From contig NWUY0304683688.1 of the NCBI GenBank assembly GCA_004151065.3, forward strand, positions 1 to 11,285: a DNA stretch of 11,285 bases, in the 5' to 3' direction. The first letter of the stretch is position 1. Each line of letters starts with the position of its first letter. This stretch comes from Larix sibirica. Taxonomy: Eukaryota; Streptophyta; Pinopsida; Pinales; Pinaceae. Below, one piece after another: positions 1-7,420 of the stretch. A program made the translations under genes and the position numbers. Below the pieces are notes generated by a model, which was not told the DNA's origin, ran no database searches, and worked only from the letters and a program-made list of their open reading frames with translations.

Positions 1-1
1 G

Positions 2-840
2 AATTCTCTAGACTCACAACGAGAAGGGAAGATGAATAATCTGTGTATTATTGCAGGGGACTTTAATGCAACTGTCTCAGCTAATGAGAGAAGAGGTGGC
101 TCCAAAGTAAGGGATACATTTGGAGAGAGGCTAGAATATCTTCAAACTTCTTGAAATATGACAGATATCAAACCTAAAAAGGGGAAGTTCACCTAGAATA
201 ACAGGCGTTATGGGTTGGGACATATCGCAGCAAGACTTGATAGGTTCTTAGTGAGTTCTTCCTTTCTTAATAAGCCTTGCATTCCAAATTCAAAAATTTG
301 GGTGGTTGCAATCTATGATCAAAGACCCATCGCCCTTTAGTTCACAACTATAGGAAATATGGGCCCCATCCCCTTCAGATTCAATCCGATATGGTTGAAT
401 TCCGAAGGCTGTATGGAAGTAATGAGAGAAGCTTGGGACCACTATGTTATTGGCTCCCCAAGATTTATATGGGAATCGAAGTTAAGAAGTGTCAAGTCGG
501 CCTTAAAGAAGTGGGTAGTGAGTAATTATAAAGACCCTGGATTAGAAAGAAAAAAAAACTGCAGGCTTCCTTGGAGCAATTGCAAGAAAACACAGAGGAA
601 ACCCCAGTCAGTGAATAAATTCTAATAAAAGAAAAAGAATTGGATAGGAGGATCCAAGGACTTGCCAAAAAAGAAGAAGAGGAATGGCGCATGCACTTTA
701 GAAACCTCTGGTTAAAAGGAGGAGGCAGAAACACCTTTTCATATTCAATGCAAAGATAGGCAGAGGAAAAATACTAGTATAGAGATGAATAAAGATAATG
801 GAGAAAAAATATGTGATCAACAAGAGATCAAAAGAGAGAT
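2..840 (+). pseudogene. LINE ORF2 fragment: C-terminal half of the APE-type endonuclease plus linker
   Basis: In intact elements this domain nicks the target DNA to prime reverse transcription. The frame starting at base 2 shows CIIAGDFNATVSANERRGG (the Asp and Asn of GDFNA are catalytic), then GKFT and HIAARLDRFL, then YDQRPI at 314-331 where the family has S-D-H-R-P, and then GPIPFRFNPIWL. In-frame stops lie at 152-154, 194-196 (Trp position in the family) and 338-340. The frame shifts after the A-run at 549-557, giving ELDRRIQGLAKKEEEEWRM and LWLKGGGRNT. It shifts again near 735 into KDRQRKNTSIEMNKDNGEKI and IKREIRDFF, the usual linker before the reverse transcriptase. Gln replaces the catalytic His at 320-322, so this copy could not cleave DNA even without the stops. 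The family assignment is firm; the exact frameshift positions are approximate. Confidence 0.82.
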
Positions 841-2056
841 TAGGGATTTTTTTTAAATAAGAAGAGGTGTCTAAGGTCGAGATGGAGCAAATGTGTGAGG
901 ATATCCCCCTCCTCATTTCAAAAGAATATAATGTCACTCTTTGTGAACCTATATCTGAGGAGGAAGTTTGAAAAGCGGTTTGTTCCCTTCACCCGGACAA
1001 GGCCCCCAGTCCAGATGGCTTCTCAATTCACTTCTATAGGAAAAGCTGGCCCTTTATCAAGAAAGATCTCATTAGAATGTTGAACTGGACAAGAAGTAGG
1101 GATCGAATAGGAGGGGCCACTAAATCCTCCTTCATTGCTCTTGTCCCAAAAGAAAATAATCCCACCTCTATAAATAGATTTCGCCCCATATCTCTATGCA
1201 ATTCCTCTTATAATATTTTGACTAAAATTATATCAAACAGGATCAAAAGGCACCTCCCAAAGTTAATATCAGCAAATCAAGGTGGATTCATCTCAGTAAG
1301 ACAAATATATGATAACATCCTGTTGGTTTAAGAGGCAATCCATTCCAGCCAGAAGAGAAAAGAGGCAGGTATGGCAATTAAATTGACCTAGCTAATGCCT
1401 TTGATAGAGTTAGACATGACTTTATATTCTTGATTCTTGGGAAATTTGGGTTCTCTGACAATTTTATAAGATGGATCAAAACTTGTATTGGAGCTCCCTG
1501 GATTGCTCCGCTTGTGAATGGGTGGCCAACTTCCTTTGTTAGCATCTCCAGGGGACTACGTCAAGGTTGTCCTATATCTCATTTCCTCTACATCCTTGTG
1601 GAAGACTCCCTCAACAAAAGACTCAACAGATTAATGTTGGAAGGAAACATCCCAGGTTTAACTATAGTAAGAGGATTTCAATCGATGAACCATGCCCAAT
1701 TTGCAGATGATACGATACTACTGGGATCCGCTTCAGTGAAAATAGCTGGAAAGTTTAAAAGCACCTTAGATCTTTATCTTCGAGCCTCGGGAGGACAAGC
1801 CAATGCTGGTAAGAGCAGTCTTTATGGATGGAATTGAAATCCAAATATTCTAAAGGACTTACCAGCTGCTCTTGGTATTAAAGCAAATATCGATTGGGCT
1901 ACCTTTAAATATCTAGGAGTTCCTATCATCAAGAATAAAGCTAATTCCTCCACATGGACCTTTGTTACTCAGAAAATAAAAAAATGAGATTTAGCCATGG
2001 GAATGTGGTGGCTAAATCTGGCAGGTAAGGTCACTTTAATAAATTATGTTCTCTCC
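841..2056 (+). pseudogene. LINE ORF2 fragment: reverse transcriptase domain
   Basis: This is the polymerase domain that copies LINE RNA at the nicked target. The blocks appear in the expected order. HPDKAPSPDGFSIHFYRKSW lies near 990-1050. SSFIALVPK, FRPISLCNSSYNILTKIISN and ANQGGFISVRQIYDNILLV lie at about 1122-1328. Motif A, DLANAFDRV, is at 1385-1411 with both Asp codons kept. RGLRQGCP is at 1550-1573, QFADD (the catalytic Asp pair) at about 1697-1711, SGGQANAGKSS near 1790-1825, and FKYLGVPI near 1905. Stops occur at 969-971, 1329-1331, 1835-1837 and 1985-1987. A one-base loss just before motif A (about 1380-1384) shifts frame 3 to frame 2. Catalytic residues are retained while the frame is broken, which points to decay after insertion. 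The domain ends before the thumb is complete. Confidence 0.88.
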
Positions 2057-2126
2057 TCGAGGTGACTTAGGCGAGAGGGACAAAGCTAACAACTGGGTTT
2101 AACATTGCGAAATAGGGTTTGAAGTA

Positions 2127-3479
2127 ATGGACTCTTGAATGTTGCTCGGCCGCCACTTGCTCCAGACAAATTTGCATTTCACAAATTGATAAAATCAACT
2201 AGAAGACCATGAATTCGCAAGGAGCCATCACGTTTCATTAAAAAGAGTGATGTACCATAAGTAAATATTCCTGTAACTGTGGCTAGGCAAAAATCTTTGG
2301 CAATGTCTGAGCGTGGGCCGATTGGACAATTCACTCAAATCTGGCCATCGCCCAGGTCTATTGAAATATGGATACAAAAGAACCGGATTACCCTAATCCA
2401 GGGCAGAATGACACATTACTTATGTGGTAGAGATTTTATGCATTTCTATTTGAACTTAAAGAGGATAGAGATCTTATTTTCAGAATTGGAGCATATTTTT
2501 TCAGTAATAGAGGAATGTATCTTAATAGTTGGACACCAGACTTCAATCCAGACTCAGATATCCCCTTAGTTGTTCCAGTATTGATAAGTTTGCCTCATTT
2601 TCCATTGCATTATTGGGGAGAGGATTCATTAAGACATAGTGAGAATATATTGGGAAAATACATTGATAAAGCTAAACGTAAACGAGGGATGTTTCAATGT
2701 GCTCGTATCTCGGTTGAAATCGACTTGGAACAAGGGTTACCATAAGCGATTCATCTGGTTTTGGACAACGGGAGTCACTATTAACAGCTAGACTATGAAC
2801 AGCTTCCATTTAAGTGTAAATATTTCCATGCATATGGGCCTTTTGCCAAAGATTGTAAGAAAGCAGGGTACATTGCCTTAAACTCCCAAAGTCAAGAAGA
2901 TCAATGGAAAACAATGAGAAAGAAAGATAAGAAAGCTACAGTATCGAACCTTAAATATGCTCCTTCTTCATCAAGTCAATTGGAGCCATCTTTGTAGCCT
3001 TTAGTTGTGGAAAATCGATTTGAACCCCTCAGTCAAGAAAATTCAAGAAGCTTTATAGAAGTTGTAGCTCCAACAGTTAAGGAACCCAGATCTGATTTTC
3101 CTCTCGGGATTCCATCAATCATGTATGGGATGGATTTGTCTTCTACGAAAGTTGGGGGAGGTAGAACTGTGGAACAGACGGAAGGCTATGAAGTAACACA
3201 AGAATTTTAGGTAATTACAGCTGGTGTGATCACTAGGAATCAGGAAAAGTTAGCAGGTACTAAGGAAGAAAAGGATCTGATTGAGGGAGAGGCTAGATCT
3301 ACTAGGAAAGGTAGGAAGTCGGGCAAAGAAGTCTGGGAAGAAATAACAAACCGTGAAAAATGTTGTAGTTGCAGTCTACTTTGGATCATAGTCTTACCTC
3401 TACAAAGACAAAGGGAGCTAGTAATCCTATCACTCCTAGCTCTCAAAATGGAGGTCTTGCGAAGCCAATCATTAAGTAA
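2127..3479 (+). pseudogene. LINE ORF1 protein remnant (DUF4283-like domain plus CCHC zinc knuckle)
   Basis: ORF1 proteins of plant LINEs bind the element RNA. A candidate start ATG is at 2127, with a one-base loss shortly after it, then NVARPPLAPDKFAFHKLIKS. Frame 2 reads GPIGQFTQIWPSPRSIE and IQGRMTHYLCGRDF. Near 2440 the frame shifts to frame 1: FELKEDRDLIFRIGAYFFSN, then MYLNSWTPDFNPDSDIPLVV, LPHFPLHYWGEDSLR, LGKYIDKAKRKRGMFQCARI and VEIDLEQGLP, the usual DUF4283-type order. The knuckle at 2815-2856 reads CKYFHAYGPFAKDC, with two zinc ligands replaced. A Lys/Glu-rich and Ser-rich tail follows. Frame 1 stops fall at 2743, about 2782, 2998 and 3208. Near 3360 the sensible frame becomes frame 3 (TKTKGASNPITPSSQNGG), ending KPIIK and TAA at 3477-3479, directly before the ORF2 ATG. 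Confidence 0.78.
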
Positions 3480-3773
3480 ATGTTAATAGTCTCTTGGAAT
3501 TGCAGAGGGATGGGAAGTAGGGGCAAAGAGGAAGCAGTCAAACAGTTGGTAAAAATGGAGAGGCTGTTAATCCTTCTTCTCCAAGAGACTAAATGGAATT
3601 TTTGTGACTTTTGTGGAAGTAGGAGCTATGAAAATACTTGTCGATTTGGAGGATCTCTAAGTTTCCAGGAGTTTATAGTCAGCAATGGTGCTTCTGGTGT
3701 TCAGTCTCATGCACTTCAATGTCATTCAAAGAAAATTCATGAACATAGGGATCTTCTATATCAATTGTTGTGA
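3480..3773 (+). pseudogene. LINE ORF2 N-terminus: start of the APE-type endonuclease, truncated
   Basis: The ATG at 3480 opens MLIVSWNCRGMGSRGKEEAV and continues through a KQLVK-type helix to LLLQETK, the classic start of plant LINE ORF2. The Asn of WNCRG (codon 7) and the Glu of QETK (codon 36, 3585-3587) are the first catalytic residues of the APE-like fold and are present. Beyond codon 38 the match weakens, with only a GASG motif and KKIHEHRDLLYQLL recalling the family. The frame closes at 3771-3773. A full ORF2 would run well over 1,000 codons, so this is a stub. It cannot be the missing front of copy A, because it lies downstream of A and stops before the GDFNA region with which A begins. 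Start choice: the ATG abuts the ORF1 stop. Confidence 0.8.
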
Positions 3774-3902
3774 TTATATTGGGTAAGAACTCTCAATTTT
3801 TGGCAAAGACTCAATTTTGTTTATCTTCGGTTCATTGAGTCGTTCTTTATTAAGGGAAGTAGTGTTGTTTCCAACTCTTTTCATTTCAAAAGTAATTGGA
3901 AT

Positions 3903-4837
3903 TTGAGTTTTAAAGTTATGAATTCTCTGGGCTATAGTGATCATAACCAAAATAGTTTCACCTCAACTATAAATCATTTCAAGTTTCATTTAAACACTAT
4001 GAATCCTTGGGCTAAAGCAGGAAGTAATGACAATAATCAAGATGTGTTAATAAGCATGGTCAATGGTTTGGAGAGGCAGCTGAGAGATTTACAGGCTTTG
4101 AAAGATGTGCAAATGGTTCAATTCTGAGCTAAAATCACCATCATGGAGGTTGAAATAGCACACCGACAAGGTAAAGCAATGAATTTTGAAGAAGAAAACA
4201 AAGATTTGAAATCCAAAATTGATGTATTCAAGGAAGAAATCAGTATTTTAAAGAATATGCTACAAAATCATGGGTTGTATGATCTCTCAGAGGTAGGAAG
4301 TATTGTGCTAGTTATTGAGAACAATCCAATGCAGATCATGGTTGCTTTCTCACTTGGAATGAAGGAATTTCAATTAGTGGTATTCCTTTAGGTCTCCCTG
4401 GTAGTGTGGTTACATTGTGTCAGGTTCAACATGAAGGTCTACATGCTCTTGAGGTCTATCTTCATCAACTGTTGGAGAATATTCATTCTGAGGTCTATTG
4501 TGTGCTATGATTAAACCGGATAAGTAAAAAATCTCTGAATATTGAAGAAGAAAACAAAGTGTTAAAAGGAAAAGTGAAACTCTTTTAGGATGAAAATAAA
4601 GCATTAAAAACTATTCTTCAAATTCATGGTTTGTATGACTTTTCTAAGAATGGAATTCTTATGCAAGTAACCAACACTGAAATGGGAGAAGGCCCTATGC
4701 ATATCAACAACAAATATTATATTGAAACTCTTTTGCTGGAGGAGCATCTTCAAAAAGATGATGGACAAGGTGAAGTAAATTCAGTTTCCCAAGATCAACG
4801 GGAAAACCCTCGAGAAGGGATGGAAGAAGGCCTTTAA
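3903..4837 (+). pseudogene. Unidentified coiled-coil protein remnant
   Basis: I do not recognise this protein. Frame 3 from 3903 reads through one TGA at 4125-4127: an Asn/Ser-rich stretch (MNPWAKAGSNDNNQDVLISM), then MVNGLERQLRDLQALKDVQM, then GKAMNFEEENKDLKSKIDVF and EEISILKNMLQNHGLYDLS. The charged, Leu-spaced pattern predicts a coiled coil. Near 4350 the frame appears to change to frame 2, which runs through EGLHALEVYLHQLLENIHSE, a TGA near 4508, a second copy of the EEENK...HGLYD module with one TAG, and an acidic end (HLQKDDGQGEVNSVSQDQRE) closing at 4835-4837. It lies between the LINE endonuclease stub and the A-tail on the same strand. It could be a captured host transcript, an ORF of a different element, or older DNA into which LINE pieces fell. 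Coding origin is likely, because two copies keep similar peptide sequence; function is unknown. Confidence 0.45.
4171..4654 (+). repeat. Diverged direct duplication of a coiled-coil module (about 128 bp, 356-bp offset)
   Basis: Bases 4171-4298 and 4527-4654 align without gaps. Sixteen bases (GAAGAAGAAAACAAAG at 4188 and 4544) are identical and the rest is clearly related. Both encode the pattern EEENK-x-LK-x-K, a Phe, more Lys/Glu residues, LK-x3-LQ-x-HGLYD-x-S. The offset is not a multiple of three, matching the change of reading frame between the copies. Copy two has one in-frame TAG. Confidence 0.75.
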
Positions 4838-5123
4838 TGGCCAAGATTTTCCTCTTTATTTGAATTTTGTAAATGCCTTTCAGTGTATTTTGTTTTTAGG
4901 AAAATTTTGTAGACTCTATCATAGCAAGGCAGAATGGTCTTTTTGTAGCAAAATCATTGCTTCAAGATACTTTGAAATCTATGATGTAAAGAATGTAAAA
5001 AAAATCTTTCAGTTCTTTCAGTATGTTCCTTATGAAGCCATCTATGTAATTCAAGGATGTCCGGTCAGGCTGCATCCTCTATTTTGATATAAATACAAGC
5101 AACCATTTCATTTAAAAAAAAAA
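4838..5123 (+). other. LINE-like 3' untranslated tail with poly(A)
   Basis: This is AT-rich sequence without a convincing reading frame. It ends with an ATAAAT-containing motif (TTTTGATATAAATACAAGC near 5082-5100) about 14 bases before ten A at 5114-5123. The arrangement resembles the 3' ends of plant LINEs, which end in a short A-run. The assignment is by resemblance and position only. The 75-codon open frame from 4860 has no recognisable features and is treated as chance. Confidence 0.5.
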
Positions 5124-6426
5124 GGAGAACATGAAGCAATTGTTGCAAGCCTTCCTCCACCAATCCCCTTGACAAAAACAATTCTAGAAGCATTGTTTCT
5201 TGTAGATCTACATGGCAGCAAAAACATCAAATAAAATTTAGAAAATTTAAAAGAATATTTTCACCAAATCATTTATAAAGAAATTAATTATGCAATATAA
5301 TTGATATTGAACTGTACCATGGCAGTTGTAGAAGAATTTCATAGCCTATTGTGCTTCCATTTTTGCCAAGGAAATGTTAGTTGATTTCAAATTATGCAAC
5401 AAAGCCTTGATAACCCTTCCACTCGTATCTTCACTACAAAAAAGGTACGATAAATGATATTGATTGATAGGAAACTAATAAAATCCTTCGCAAATGTGAA
5501 ATTTTAGCACATTCTAATCTATGCTACAATATTTATGTTAATGTGTTGAAACAAATTATGGATGGTACCATGTTGTTCAATCCCTACCCTGTTTTTCTCA
5601 ATCATGAATCACAGAGAACATGGATAGCGCTTGGAACACAAATATTTAAACAACAAAGATAAATAAAAATAAAAAGTGTCAATATTCAATAACATGTCCA
5701 TAGGTTGAGGAATCAATCGATACAACAAAGCCATGGGTCATGTTCATCAAATCAATGCAAGCATTGGATTTGCCAAAAGGGTTTATGTGACTAAAAGGAA
5801 GTAGTGATAAAGTTTGCATTTTAATGTTTCTACAAATTGAGAACACAATCAGATAGGACGTTGACCTCCTACAAGGTAAAATAATTTTGATAAAGAAGTC
5901 CATGCAAGTAAATGATTTAGGTGAATGAAAATTAGTATATTATGACAAGTAAAACATTTGCTCGCAATCTACAGATAAGGGTTGACAACTGTCTTTTCAT
6001 ATTATGGATGATAAGGGCAGAGAGTTCCAATTCTAGATATATCTATGTGATCTGACTCCTTTTTACAATCAAGCAAAACTAATCATCTTGATTTATTTCG
6101 TGTAATTTGAGGAAGACTACTTGAATTTCTAAAAAGGAAAAATCCTTATCAAGACTTGCTCAGAGAATTCAAAATTGGATTGTCAACTATGAATTGATAA
6201 ATAATTAAGTTGAGATCCTTGCGTACAGAGAATGCCTCCTTATGAGTGACACGTGGTAATTATAATGTGACACTAATGTGGCATGCAATAACAACAAAGG
6301 ATACATTGCATGATCACTTCAAATTATTTGATCCCTTCAGTTAGCATGAGGTGGAATTAGTTACATGTTTTATAATACAAATTAGGATATAATACATTGG
6401 AAATATACATACAATATATTTATACA
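5124..6426. other. AT-rich stretch without a recognisable gene
   Basis: About 1.3 kb with no reading frame that I can assign. The longest open stretch (minus strand, 5679-5903, 74 codons) shows no known motif and no meaningful neighbour. One G-box/ABRE-like ACACGTGG lies at 6249-6256. It is a known bZIP/bHLH-binding core in plants, but no gene start that it could serve is visible, so it may be chance. Confidence 0.6.
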
Positions 6427-6723
6427 GCCCGGCATGCATTTCTATTGAGTGTGCATTTTTAGAAGCCTAGCGTGCATTTTTGTGAAGCCTGGTGTGCATT
6501 TCCATTGAGTGTGCATTTTTAGAATACTGGCATGCATTTTTGTGAAGCCTGCTGTGCATTTCCATTGAGTGTGCATTTTTAGAATACCGGCATGCATTTT
6601 TGTGAAGGTTGGTGTGCATTTCCATTGAGTGTGCATTTTTAGAAGCCTGGCATGCATTTTTGTGAAGCCTAGCGTGCATTTTTTTGAAGCCTGGCATGCA
6701 TTTCATTGAGTGTGCATTTTTAG
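6427..6723 (+). repeat. 60-bp higher-order tandem array of about 20-bp TGCAT monomers
   Basis: Fifteen TGCATTT cores occur in about 297 bp. Core positions are 6435, 6452, 6473, 6495, 6512, 6533, 6555, 6572, 6593, 6615, 6632, 6653, 6675, 6697 and 6713. Spacing repeats as 17, 21, 22 (sum exactly 60) over four units; the last unit departs from it (22, 22, 16). Each 60-bp unit contains three related monomers: one like GAAGCCTGGTGTGCATTTCC, one like ATTGAGTGTGCATTTTTAGA, and one like ATACTGGCATGCATTTTTGT. Units are nearly identical, suggesting recent amplification. Because 60 is a multiple of three, the minus strand stays open in two frames, but this is not evidence of coding. Confidence 0.95.
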
Positions 6724-6748
6724 ATGTGGAGACTATAACAAGCTTGAA

Positions 6749-6757
6749 TTAGGGTTT
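6749..6757 (-). other. Telo-box motif TTAGGGTTT
   Basis: The nine-base motif lies 26 bases after the 60-bp array. Its reverse complement, AAACCCTAA, is at 7433-7441, just beyond the second array, so the two motifs face each other across most of the repeat island. Telo-boxes are known as plant promoter elements and as short interstitial telomere-like motifs. Here only the position is notable. Confidence 0.4.
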
Positions 6758-6878
6758 TATGCAATAATAGAAACCCAATTAATTATTTCATTATTTGCCA
6801 AATAGTTAGCATGAACAATCATTAATGGAAACAATGAGGATTGCATGGGTGGGAAATCATAACATACCCATCCTAAAA

Positions 6879-6904
6879 TAAGGCATAAAATATTTTATGC
6901 CTTA
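6879..6904. repeat. Perfect 26-bp palindrome
   Basis: The left arm TAAGGCATAAAAT is followed immediately by its exact reverse complement, with no loop. It is centred at 6891/6892, between the forward array and the reverse-orientation array. Such a sequence could extrude a cruciform or act as a dyad protein site. A weaker ATGGGT/ACCCAT inverted pair lies just before it (6845-6871). Confidence 0.9.
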
Positions 6905-6941
6905 GGCTTGCATTTTAGAGGACATAGTGGGCATTTTTAGA
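6905..6941 (+). repeat. Two isolated forward TGCAT-type monomers
   Basis: GGCTTGCATTTTAGAG and GTGGGCATTTTTAGAC have their GCATTTT cores at 6910 and 6931, 21 bases apart, in the same orientation as the 60-bp array. The 11-base GGCTTGCATTT at 6905-6915 recurs as its exact reverse complement at 7023-7033. The orientation of the repeat family therefore flips between 6941 and 7023. Confidence 0.7.
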
Positions 6942-7121
6942 CAAAAAACCTTTTGCTTTGCATAAACGGTAAAAACTGCATTGTAAAACAAAGAGGTCAA
7001 ATTGTTAAAACTGGACTTGTTGAAATGCAAGCCAGACCGAGAGAAATACACACCCAATGGTGGAATTGCCATGATTATATCAAGGGTATATAGGCTTATA
7101 AAACATCAATTCCATTAAATT

Positions 7122-7420
7122 ATGCACACCCCATGGTGAAAAATGCACGCCCTAAAAAGGGAAAATGCATGAAAATATTGTAGATGACAAATGCACCCCC
7201 TAGGAAGAAAAATGCATGCTTTGTGTTGGTAATTGTATGTTGACCATATGAAATTACATGAAAACAAGGTATCAAGGAAAATGCATGCTCTGTAAGGGAA
7301 AAATGCACGTCTCAAGTTGAAATTGCATGTTGAGGGCATGGGGTTGCATGTTTACATAGTAAGGAGGAATATGCACACCTTGTTAGTGACAAATGCATGC
7401 CCTTTACATGTTATGCAACC
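7122..7420 (-). repeat. Diverged tandem array, about 22-bp period, TGCAT family in reverse orientation
   Basis: Units resemble AAAAATGCACGCCCTAAAAA, the reverse of the GGCGTGCATTTTT type seen in the 60-bp array. Core positions are 7122, 7143, 7165, 7191, 7212, 7234 (weak), 7257 (weak), 7281, 7303, 7323, 7344, 7371, 7393 and 7412, with spacing 19-27 and mostly 20-23. Units are much more diverged than in the left array, so this array is older or less homogenised. Open frames on the minus strand here follow the repeat and are not counted as genes. Confidence 0.8.

Larger units (their letters stand above)
1..2056 (+). mobile_element. LINE (L1-like non-LTR) retrotransposon, copy A, truncated at both ends in the window
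   Basis: This stretch reads as plant LINE ORF2 in shifting frames, from the middle of the endonuclease domain (GDFNA motif near 59-73) through the reverse transcriptase to the segment after the FKYLGVPI block. The 5' part lies outside the window. LINE similarity stops abruptly after a residue string ending LINYVLSS at about 2056, where plant ORF2 normally continues through the thumb and the Cys-rich C-terminus. The sequence after this point resembles the leader and ORF1 of a second LINE in the same orientation. The right boundary is therefore either the insertion point of copy B or a rearrangement joint. No target-site duplication was found by eye. Confidence 0.85.
2057..5123 (+). mobile_element. 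LINE retrotransposon, copy B (leader, ORF1, start of ORF2, unusual 3' part, A-tail)
   Basis: Copy B begins where copy A breaks off. A leader of about 70 bases with a CCTCGAGG palindrome precedes a decayed ORF1. The ORF2 start directly follows the ORF1 stop. No reverse transcriptase follows; instead there is a coiled-coil-coding remnant, then an AT-rich non-coding tail with TTTTGATATAAATACAAGC and ten A (5114-5123), in the style of plant LINE 3' ends. Membership of 2057-3773 is well supported. Extension to the A-run at 5123 is an inference from orientation and the tail. If it is correct, the element lost its reverse transcriptase internally or was joined to foreign sequence. Flanking direct repeats could not be found. 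Confidence 0.6.

Noticed and set aside
1-6. EcoRI site at the very first base
   Set aside because: It may mark a cloned fragment end, but it occurs by chance often enough and has no biological meaning here.
492-937. Minus-strand open frames across the copy A linker
   Set aside because: They are antisense shadows of the plus-strand LINE ORF2, which shows clear family motifs.
3240-3446. Minus-strand 68-codon open frame
   Set aside because: It is a shadow of the Lys/Glu-rich ORF1 tail on the plus strand.
2040-5140. Target-site duplication flanking copy B (ATGTTCTC near 2047 and GAGAACAT near 5125)
   Set aside because: The two strings are inverted, not direct, and differ after a few bases. A LINE insertion should give a direct repeat.
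5679-5903. 74-codon minus-strand open frame
   Set aside because: No recognisable motif, AT-driven composition and no supporting neighbour.
6249-6256. G-box/ABRE as a promoter
   Set aside because: A single eight-base motif without a TATA box, transcript start or downstream gene is not enough to call a promoter.
6442-6706. Long minus-strand open frames giving a His/Lys/Met-rich repeat protein
   Set aside because: They arise because the 60-bp repeat unit is a multiple of three and lacks stops in two minus-strand frames at once. There is no start context, domain or flanking gene.
7115-7339. Two overlapping minus-strand open frames with repeated Ala-Cys-Ile-Phe-type or His-Ala-Phe peptides
   Set aside because: They follow the 22-bp TGCAT array. 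Two frames are open together and the periodicity is DNA-level.
6427-7420. CRISPR array
   Set aside because: The sequence is plant DNA, the monomers are contiguous with no unique spacers, and no cas gene is present.
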